Part shown: positions 8,105-13,661 of the stretch, in pieces
Position numbering within the stretch: position 1 is the stretch's first letter
How the letters are laid out: each line of letters begins with the position of its first letter
Source of the DNA: CBDUQI01 sp965369325
GTDB lineage: Bacteria > Pseudomonadota > Gammaproteobacteria > Steroidobacterales > JBCBZW01
NCBI GenBank assembly: GCA_965369325.1
Contig: CBDUQI010000078.1
Span: forward strand, 1 to 23,245
DNA length: 23,245 bases
Direction of reading: 5' to 3'
Made by a program: the position numbers and the translations under genes
Notes under the pieces: model-generated
What the model was told of the DNA's origin: nothing
The model's input: only the letters and a program-made list of their open reading frames with translations
Databases searched by the model: none

Positions 8105-8822
8105 ACACATCGCAGTACTAAGCCTGTTCGCAGCGGCCGCGACCACCGCGCTTGTGGTGTTCGAGCGCTCGCAGCGCGCGCCGATTCTCAGCCAAACACA
8201 GGCCTGGGAGCTGCGCCCTGTGCATCAGGTACTGAGCGGCGTTATCTACAACAACAACCTGCTTAACGACCGCCTCGAGGTGCTGGACACGACGCTGCTC
8301 GGCCCGCGCACCATGCCTATCTATGTGGCCAAGCAAGATGGCACGGTGCAGGCGCTTGCCGTGCAGGTGCACAACCGCGAAGGCTATGGCGGCGCGATGG
8401 ACCTGCTGGTGGCGATCGATCGCCAGGGTGCGGTCATCGGCGTCCACACGCTGGCGCATCAGGAGACCCCTGGCATAGGCGCGCGCTGTACAGATCCGGC
8501 GCAACAGTGGCTGACGCAACAATTCGCCGGGCATTCCCTTAGCACACGCAAACGCGAACTGTGGGCAAGTAGCGTGGACGGCGGTGCGTTTGATCAGCTC
8601 ACTGGCGCCACCGTGACCAGCCGTGCCATCACCAAAGCCGTGCGCGATGCACTGCTTTACGCACAAGCGCATCGCCGTCAGCTGTTCGAACTCGCGGGCG
8701 AGGACGAAGACGAGGCCGTGCAACCGCTTGATAGCGCGTCGGCGTACGAGGCCAGCACCGGCGACAATGAGCGTGCCAACGCCAATGTCGATACCCATCC
8801 CGAGCACGGCGGTAGCCGATGA
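8094..8822 (+). CDS. rnfG: Rnf electron transport complex subunit RnfG
   Basis: Membrane-anchored, mostly periplasmic FMN-carrying subunit. Residues 5-23 form a single N-terminal transmembrane anchor, followed by an FMN-binding domain. The flavinylation motif is DQLTGATVTSRAI, in which Thr173 is the predicted phosphoester-linked residue (consensus D-x-x-(S/T)-G-A-T). ETPGIGARC (124-132) is another family mark. At 242 residues it exceeds E. coli RsxG (206), because of an acidic, low-complexity C-terminal tail from about residue 201, rich in Asp, Glu, Ala and Asn, whose role is unknown. The gene begins 11 nt inside rnfD and ends in an ATGA overlap with rnfE. Confidence 0.94.
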   Translation: MTSKHIAVLSLFAAAATTALVVFERSQRAPILSQTQAWELRPVHQVLSGVIYNNNLLNDRLEVLDTTLLGPRTMPIYVAKQDGTVQALAVQVHNREGYGGAMDLLVAIDRQGAVIGVHTLAHQETPGIGARCTDPAQQWLTQQFAGHSLSTRKRELWASSVDGGAFDQLTGATVTSRAITKAVRDALLYAQAHRRQLFELAGEDEDEAVQPLDSASAYEASTGDNERANANVDTHPEHGGSR

Positions 8823-9622
8823 GTTCCGTGTCGCCACCTGGCACGCCCCTGATGCCCGGCGCACCGGCCACCTTCCTGTGGCCCGCACGCATGCTCGGTT
8901 TGTGCCCCTTGCTGGCAGTCAGCGATACGCTGGTGCGCGCACTGGGTCTAGGCCTCGCCACCGTGCTGGTATTGTGGCTATCACAATTCATTCTGCACCT
9001 GCTGCAACCGCGGCACGTATCACACACGGCGATCATCGCCAACGACCCGGCGGATACACCCAACCCCACGGCGGGCGAACATGCTGCAGATCAGCCTACA
9101 CAATCACCGCCCCAAAGCGCAGCGCAACGCACCTACGACCTGCTGCTGGCACTGCTGGTCATCGTCACGCTGGTGAGTCTGGTGGATGTGGCAATGAGAC
9201 GATATCTGTTCGCGCTGCACCAGTCGTTGGGCATTTTTGTACCGCTGATCGCCAGCAACTGCCTGATCGCCTATCACGCATTTGTCGAGCGCAGGCAACC
9301 GGCATTCGCCCGTAGCGGCCCGAGCGTGCTGGCTGATGCGCTGGGGATGCTGGCGTTGTTCGCGGTGGTCGGTGCCACGCGTGAACTGATTGGCACCGGT
9401 GGCCTGCTGGCGGGCGGTTGGATGCTGGGTGCCGGCATGCGCGGTGACGACGCGCCTGTGCTGGTAATATTTGATCATGGCTTCGCCCTGGCCGGCCTGG
9501 CACCCGGCGCATTTATTACACTGGGGCTGCTGGTGGGGCTAACGCGCACCCTATCACTGCGCAGGCAGCGCCCGCCCTCAAATGAGTTTCGCCAAGAGAG
9601 CCAAAACGATGAACAAGACTGA
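8819..9622 (+). CDS. rnfE: Rnf electron transport complex subunit RnfE
   Basis: Integral membrane partner of RnfA. LGLCPLLAVSDT (Cys29) and IASNCLIAYHA (Cys148) supply the two membrane cysteines proposed to bind an Fe-S cluster with those of RnfA. ALGLGLATVLVLWL (41-54), SLGIFVPLI (136-144) and the C-terminal APGAFITLGLLVG are family hallmarks. It has 267 residues against 231 in E. coli. The difference is chiefly a hydrophilic stretch of about 38 residues (66-103), rich in Pro, Thr, Ala and Gln, inserted between the second and third hydrophobic segments. The ATG overlaps the rnfG stop, and the last 14 nt overlap the likely start of nth. Confidence 0.94.
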   Translation: MSSVSPPGTPLMPGAPATFLWPARMLGLCPLLAVSDTLVRALGLGLATVLVLWLSQFILHLLQPRHVSHTAIIANDPADTPNPTAGEHAADQPTQSPPQSAAQRTYDLLLALLVIVTLVSLVDVAMRRYLFALHQSLGIFVPLIASNCLIAYHAFVERRQPAFARSGPSVLADALGMLALFAVVGATRELIGTGGLLAGGWMLGAGMRGDDAPVLVIFDHGFALAGLAPGAFITLGLLVGLTRTLSLRRQRPPSNEFRQESQNDEQD

Positions 9623-10268
9623 CCGCGAAGCGTTGTTCAAACGCTGGCAGGCAGCCAACCCAGCCCCTGTCACAGAGCTTAAGTACCGCAGTCATTTTCA
9701 ACTGCTTGTCGCCGTAATTCTATCGGCCCAGGCAACCGACGTGGGCGTAAACAAAGCCACCCGCGCACTGTTTCGCGATGCCGGCACACCGCCTAAGATG
9801 CTGGCGCTGGGCGTGGACGGACTTAAACAATACATTAAAAGCATCGGTCTGTTTAACAGCAAAGCCAAGAACATCATTGCCACCTGCCGCGTACTACTTG
9901 AGGAGCACGCAGGCAAAGTACCGCAGACGCGCGAAGCGCTTGAGCGCCTGCCAGGCGTTGGGCGCAAGACCGCCAATGTGGTGCTGAACACCGCCTTTCG
10001 CCTTCCAACAATCGCGGTTGACACCCATATCTTTCGGGTCGCCAACCGCACCGGACTGGCGCCCGGCAAAACCCCGCGAGCAGTGGAAGACCGCTTGCTC
10101 ACGCAGGTGCCGGAGCCGTACCGACTGGATGCCCATCACTGGCTGATTCTGCATGGGCGCTACGTGTGCAAAGCGCGCAAACCTATGTGCCCGCAATGCA
10201 CTGTGTCGGACCTGTGCCGCTACCCGGACAAGGTGCCTGGCCAGAACGACAATACCCAGGAGCAGTAG
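9609..10268 (+). CDS. nth: Endonuclease III (DNA glycosylase/AP lyase)
   Basis: Base-excision repair enzyme that removes oxidised pyrimidines and cuts the resulting abasic site. The 219-residue protein keeps E. coli numbering at the key sites. The helix-hairpin-helix LPGVGRKTANVV contains catalytic Lys120, Asp138 lies in VDTHIFRV, and the [4Fe-4S] loop has Cys187, 194, 197 and 203. I chose ATG 9609, whose product begins MNKTDREALF as in E. coli, over ATG 9582, which adds nine residues and lies deeper in rnfE. The gene overlaps rnfE by 14 nt, so it is part of the rnf operon, an arrangement common in gammaproteobacteria. Confidence 0.96.
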   Translation: MNKTDREALFKRWQAANPAPVTELKYRSHFQLLVAVILSAQATDVGVNKATRALFRDAGTPPKMLALGVDGLKQYIKSIGLFNSKAKNIIATCRVLLEEHAGKVPQTREALERLPGVGRKTANVVLNTAFRLPTIAVDTHIFRVANRTGLAPGKTPRAVEDRLLTQVPEPYRLDAHHWLILHGRYVCKARKPMCPQCTVSDLCRYPDKVPGQNDNTQEQ

Positions 10269-10273
10269 AGGTC

Positions 10274-10708
10274 ATGTTTGGAGCCGATCGTGACCAACTG
10301 CGGGAAAAATTCCGCAGCGCCTGGCACAAGGCATGTGAGGGGCTGCCAATGGACCCGCTAGACTCGGTAATCGCCGAGGTGGTGGCCTGGCATCCGGAGT
10401 ATCACCGTGCGCTCCAGGCACGCGCAGGCGAACCGCTACAACGGGAGTATATGCCGGAGGACGGCGAGACCAATCCGTTCCTGCACATGGGCCTGCATAT
10501 CGGGTTGCGCGAGCAGGTGGGGACTAACCGGCCAGCGGGCATCGCCGCGGCCCATCAGGCGTTGTGCCATCAATGCGGCGACGCGCATGAGGCCGAGCAT
10601 CGCATGATGGATTGCCTGGCACAGGCCATGTGGCAGGCCCAGCGCGACGGGCAGGCGCCGGACGAGCAAGCCTATTTGAAAACGATTCAGGGCCTATTGA
10701 AGCACTGA
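10274..10708 (+). CDS. DUF1841 family protein
   Basis: A 144-residue soluble protein. The start MFGADRDQLR, the segment MDPLDSVIAEVVAWHPEYH (36-54) and TNPFLHMGLHIGLREQVGTNRPAGI (about 77-101) match my memory of the DUF1841 family, which is found in proteobacteria and has no assigned function. Histidines recur (His54, and those in the HMGLH stretch, HQALCHQC and AEHRMM), which could suggest a metal or cofactor site, but that is speculation. I start at ATG 10274, with GAGG just upstream and the nth stop 5 nt away; the open frame runs back to 10166 only inside nth. It is the last gene of the rnf-nth operon, so a link to Fe-S or redox upkeep is possible by context only. Confidence 0.85.
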   Translation: MFGADRDQLREKFRSAWHKACEGLPMDPLDSVIAEVVAWHPEYHRALQARAGEPLQREYMPEDGETNPFLHMGLHIGLREQVGTNRPAGIAAAHQALCHQCGDAHEAEHRMMDCLAQAMWQAQRDGQAPDEQAYLKTIQGLLKH

Positions 10709-10734
10709 ATCACCTGGCATCGCTGTAACGCTTA

Positions 10735-10747
10735 GCCGCCTAGCGGC
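10735..10747 (+). terminator. Weak hairpin after the rnf-nth-DUF1841 operon
   Basis: GCCGC (10735-10739) and GCGGC (10743-10747) form a 5-bp stem with a three-base loop 26 nt after the DUF1841 stop. Only a short AACTTTC follows, so it is at best a weak terminator. Confidence 0.3.
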
Positions 10748-10804
10748 AACTTTCATACACAAGCAACAGCTAAACTTGCTTTTCTGATAGGCTGAGCAAA
10801 TGAA

Positions 10805-10810
10805 TATAAT
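10805..10810 (+). promoter_or_regulatory. Probable -10 element for the DUF692 operon
   Basis: A perfect TATAAT sits 95 bp before the DUF692 start, in an AT-rich patch that contrasts with the surrounding GC-rich DNA. The -35 region at 17 bp spacing (TTCTGA, 10782-10787) is poor, so an activator may be needed. Transcription would begin near 10817 and give a leader of roughly 89 nt. Confidence 0.5.
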
Positions 10811-10826
10811 AGAGACAAATCGGCAA

Positions 10827-10889
10827 CTTTAGGGCGTGCACCCTGTCGGAGGATTTCGTATCCTCAACACTTAAGTGATCGCCCCAAAG
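10827..10889 (+). ncRNA. Predicted structured 5' leader of the DUF692 operon
   Basis: Read as RNA, 10827-10836 pairs with 10880-10889 in a 10-position stem with a single A-C mismatch (CTTT, then GGGCG, against CGCCC, then AAAG). Inside it CAC (10839-10841) can pair with GTG (10875-10877), and GAGGAT (10849-10854) with ATCCTC (10860-10865) around the loop TTCGT. The structure ends 5 nt before the GGAG ribosome site (10895-10898). This is hand pairing only; no known riboswitch class was recognised. Confidence 0.4.
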
Positions 10890-10905
10890 GCACTGGAGCC
10901 TCCCC

Positions 10906-11772
10906 ATGAAATCACCTGATTCAGAAACTTACCCAGTCACCGGTGCTGGTCTGGGACTGCGGCGGGACTTTATTCGTGAGGCCATGCGTACACCGCCTGA
11001 TGTTGCCTTTATGGAGGTGGCACCAGAGAACTGGATCAATGTAGGCGGTCGCGTGGGCAAGCAGCTGCGCCATTTTACCGAGCGCTATCCTTTCGTGACC
11101 CACGGGCTTTCGCTATCGATTGGCGGTCCTGCGCCACTGGATGAGGACTTTGTACGTCAGGTGAAGGGCTTTCTGGATACCCACCAGATCAAATTTTATA
11201 CCGAGCATCTGAGCTACTGCGGTGACGATGGCCATCTGTACGACCTGTTGCCGATCCCCTTCACCGAGGAGGCCGTGCACTACGTCGCGGACCGGATTCG
11301 GCGCGTGCAAGATATTCTCGAGCGCCCCATCGGCATGGAAAACGTCTCCTACTACGCCGCCCAGGGCGCGCAGATGCAGGAAGTCGAATTCGTTAAAGCG
11401 GTGCTGGAGGAGGCGGATTGCCGCCTGTTGCTGGATATCAACAATATCTACGTCAACAGCATCAACCACGGCTATGATCCCCACGAGTACCTTCGCGCCA
11501 TGCCACGCGAGCGAGTGGTGTACTTCCACGTCGCCGGCCATTACGTTGAGGATGAAGATCTGCGCGTGGACACCCACGGGGCCGATGTCTGCGACCCAGT
11601 ATGGGCCTTGCTGGACACCGCCTACGAGCACGTTGGCGTAGTCCCCACACTGCTTGAGCGGGATTTCAACATCCCGCCGATTCCACAAATGATGAAAGAG
11701 ATTCAGACGATCGAAGGGCTACAAAAAAAGTGGGCCGATCACCACGCTGGGCGGGCCGTCTCCAATGCCTGA
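10906..11772 (+). CDS. DUF692 (UPF0276) multinuclear non-heme iron oxidative enzyme
   Basis: A 288-residue TIM-barrel-type protein of the MNIO family (MbnB, BufB and HvfB relatives). These enzymes use two or three iron ions and oxygen to rewrite cysteine residues in ribosomal peptides, often into copper-binding groups. Candidate metal ligands are visible in order: MEVAPEN (36-42), HGLSLSIGG (66-74), EHLSY (100-104), MENVSYY (144-150), LLLDINNIYVNSINHG (174-189), FHVAGH (207-212), DTHGADV (222-228) and LLERD (249-253). The start is supported by GGAG 7 nt before the ATG. The stop overlaps the DUF2063 gene by 8 nt. The family role is known from other species; the substrate here is unknown because no precursor peptide is seen in this window. 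It is probably under its own promoter with a structured leader. Confidence 0.92.
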   Translation: MKSPDSETYPVTGAGLGLRRDFIREAMRTPPDVAFMEVAPENWINVGGRVGKQLRHFTERYPFVTHGLSLSIGGPAPLDEDFVRQVKGFLDTHQIKFYTEHLSYCGDDGHLYDLLPIPFTEEAVHYVADRIRRVQDILERPIGMENVSYYAAQGAQMQEVEFVKAVLEEADCRLLLDINNIYVNSINHGYDPHEYLRAMPRERVVYFHVAGHYVEDEDLRVDTHGADVCDPVWALLDTAYEHVGVVPTLLERDFNIPPIPQMMKEIQTIEGLQKKWADHHAGRAVSNA

Positions 11773-12541
11773 GCATCCCGAGCTGCCGGAATTTCAGCGT
11801 CACCAGTACGCACTGACTGCCCATATCCGAGACCCGGAGCGCCATCCGGCGCCGGCGGGTATCGAAGACCGGCGGTTGGCAATTTACCGGGAACTACTGT
11901 TCAACAACGTCTCCCAGTTGCTGGCGCGCACGTTTCAGGTACTGCGCAAACTGCACAGTGACGATGCGTGGGCGCAACTCATGCGGGCGTATTTCGCCAC
12001 CCATCAAGCGCACACACCGCTGTTTCTTGAGATGCCACAGGAATTTCTCAAATACCTGCAGGAAGAACGTGGCGAGGTGGCTGGCGATCCACCGTTCTTA
12101 CTGGAGCTGGCGCACTACGAGTGGGTAGAGTTAGCGGTGCAGATTGATGAGTCCAGCATCAACCTGGATCATGTAGATAAGAATGGCGACCTGCTGAGCG
12201 GACGCCCGGCGGTGTCACCGGTTGCCTGGCCGCTGGCTTACACGTTCCCCGTGCACCGCATTTCACCCGATTTTCGACCCGATCCCCCCTCCCCCAACCC
12301 CACATTTTTAGTGGTTTATCGCGGCCGGGATGAAAAAGGCCGGTTTTTAGAGATAAATGCTGTAACCGCTAGGCTGCTCGAGCTACTAGAAGAGAATGAT
12401 CAGCTGAGCGGGCGTGATGTACTGCAAATGATCGCCACGGAAATGCCGCAGTTGCCCGAAGAGGCAGTGATAAGCGGCGGCACCGATGCGCTTCTGGCAT
12501 TACGCGCCAAGGATATTGTCCTGGGCACGCGCACTGACTAA
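11765..12541 (+). CDS. DUF2063 MNIO partner protein (BufC/HvfC-like)
   Basis: A 258-residue protein annotated in databases as having a putative DNA-binding domain, but in MNIO loci it acts as the partner that recruits the precursor peptide. The N-terminal domain has FQRHQYALTAHIR (10-22), RLAIYRELLFNNVSQLLARTF (about 37-57) and the PLFLEMPQEFLKYLQ stretch. The C-terminal domain carries the usual TFLVVYRGRDEKGRFLEIN and TARLLELLEE segments (about 180-215). A Pro/Asp-rich linker lies near 170-180. Its start is 8 nt inside the DUF692 gene, so the two are translationally coupled, as expected for proteins that form a complex. Nothing supports a transcription-factor role. Confidence 0.88.
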   Translation: MPEHPELPEFQRHQYALTAHIRDPERHPAPAGIEDRRLAIYRELLFNNVSQLLARTFQVLRKLHSDDAWAQLMRAYFATHQAHTPLFLEMPQEFLKYLQEERGEVAGDPPFLLELAHYEWVELAVQIDESSINLDHVDKNGDLLSGRPAVSPVAWPLAYTFPVHRISPDFRPDPPSPNPTFLVVYRGRDEKGRFLEINAVTARLLELLEENDQLSGRDVLQMIATEMPQLPEEAVISGGTDALLALRAKDIVLGTRTD

Positions 12542-12607
12542 AAACGACGCCGGCCATGCGCCGCTGTCACAGGTGCTTTCTTACAACGAACCGCTTGGGG
12601 GGTTCCA

Positions 12608-13222
12608 ATGCAATCTCTTGTCGATTTATACAACCGATTACACGATGTGATCCTGGATGGCACGCGAGGCCTGTCTTTTCTGGGTCCGCTGGCGCTACGA
12701 CTGTACCTGGTGCCGGTCTTTTGGATCGCCGGACGGAACAAAATGAACGGCTTCGATAACGTGGTGGAGTGGTTCGGTAACCCAGACTGGGGACTCGGCC
12801 TGCCGATGCCTACGTTGATGGCAGCCATGGCCACCGGCACTGAGGTCATCGGCGCTGTGCTGTTGCTGCTAGGTCTGGCAGTACGCTGGATCAGCATCCC
12901 ATTGATGATCACCATGTTGGTCGCGGTATTTACGGTGCACTGGCATAACGGCTGGCAGGCGGTACACGACCTGCAGAGCTTTGGTGTTACCGAGCGTACT
13001 GGCGAGGCTGTCCAGCGCTTGAGCTCAGCCAAAGATATCCTGAAGGAACACGGTAACTACGACTGGCTGACCCAGATGGGCAACTTTGTCATCTCCAACT
13101 CCGGCATCGAATGGGCAGTGACCTACTTTGTGATGCTGCTGGCGTTATTCTTTACCGGCGCCGGGGGGTTGAGCCTGGATAACCTCCTGTCTCGGATGTT
13201 CCGCAGCGATCGGCAGGCGTAA
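12608..13222 (+). CDS. DoxX family integral membrane protein
   Basis: A 204-residue membrane protein with about four helices (near 24-41, 67-91, 95-112 and 167-188) and a hydrophilic loop of about 50 residues (113-160). The RLYLVPVFWIAGRNKMNGFDNVVEWFG start of the core is typical of DoxX-family members that sit next to DUF692-DUF2063 pairs (HvfX in Haemophilus). A G-rich ribosome site (TTGGGGGG) precedes the ATG. It follows the DUF2063 gene by 66 nt, a larger gap than the overlap between the first two genes, and nothing else is evident in that gap. Its role is not established; export of, or redox supply to, the modified peptide is an inference from context. Confidence 0.88.
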   Translation: MQSLVDLYNRLHDVILDGTRGLSFLGPLALRLYLVPVFWIAGRNKMNGFDNVVEWFGNPDWGLGLPMPTLMAAMATGTEVIGAVLLLLGLAVRWISIPLMITMLVAVFTVHWHNGWQAVHDLQSFGVTERTGEAVQRLSSAKDILKEHGNYDWLTQMGNFVISNSGIEWAVTYFVMLLALFFTGAGGLSLDNLLSRMFRSDRQA

Positions 13223-13233
13223 GAGACAGACGT

Positions 13234-13267
13234 AAAAAAATCCACCCGGCGACACGGCCGGGTGGAT
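13234..13267 (-). terminator. Intrinsic terminator of the BON-OmpA/coiled-coil/HIT operon
   Basis: An 11-bp perfect stem pairs 13240-13250 with 13257-13267 around a six-base loop (GACACG). On the minus strand it is followed by seven T residues (AAAAAAA at 13234-13240 on the plus strand, the last A also forming the outer base pair). It lies 46 nt beyond the HIT stop. The hairpin may also stop plus-strand transcripts leaving doxX, but no U-tract exists in that direction. Confidence 0.85.
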
Positions 13268-13313
13268 GATTCTGTTGGGCAAGCCGGTCCGGCCTCGCCC
13301 GATTTTCTTAATC

Positions 13314-13655
13314 CTAGCCGGGAGGCCAACTCAGGCTGCGCCCTCCAATGATATGCAGATGCAGATGAAACACCGTCTGCCCCGCGCCAGCGCCACTGTT
13401 AACTACCACGCGGAACGCCTCACCGCAGCCTTCCTGGCGTGCGATATGCCCGGCCTTAATCATCAGATGCCCAAGCACGGCTTGATGCTCCGCAGAAGCC
13501 TCACTCAGTTGCGTGATCGGCTCACGCGGAATCAGCAGCACATGCACCGGCGCCTGCGGGCTGATATCCCGGAACGCCAGACATACCTCATCCTCGTAGA
13601 TAATATCCGCTGGAATCTCACCGGCGATTATCCTGCTGAAAACCGTCTCGGACAT
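13314..13655 (-). CDS. HIT-family nucleotide hydrolase (HinT-like)
   Basis: A 113-residue histidine-triad protein. The motif HLHLHIIGGR gives the triad His97, His99 and His101. FSRIIAGEIPADIIYEDE at the N-terminus and NSGAGAGQTVFHLHLH are the standard HinT signatures. Relatives hydrolyse purine nucleoside phosphoramidates and AMP-lysine adducts in the cytoplasm. Length is normal for bacterial HinT. The start is 6 nt after the coiled-coil gene's stop, with AGGG overlapping that stop as the ribosome site, so it is the last gene of that operon. Why a HIT enzyme travels with an envelope pair is unclear; simple operon packing is possible. Confidence 0.94.
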   Translation of the reverse strand: MSETVFSRIIAGEIPADIIYEDEVCLAFRDISPQAPVHVLLIPREPITQLSEASAEHQAVLGHLMIKAGHIARQEGCGEAFRVVVNSGAGAGQTVFHLHLHIIGGRSLSWPPG

Positions 13656-13661
13656 CAGGCC

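Noticed and set aside
10800..10832. Ten-residue reading frame (MNIIETNRQL) as a leader peptide or MNIO precursor
   Set aside because: It has no cysteine, no signal peptide and no ribosome site, and it starts upstream of the expected transcription start.
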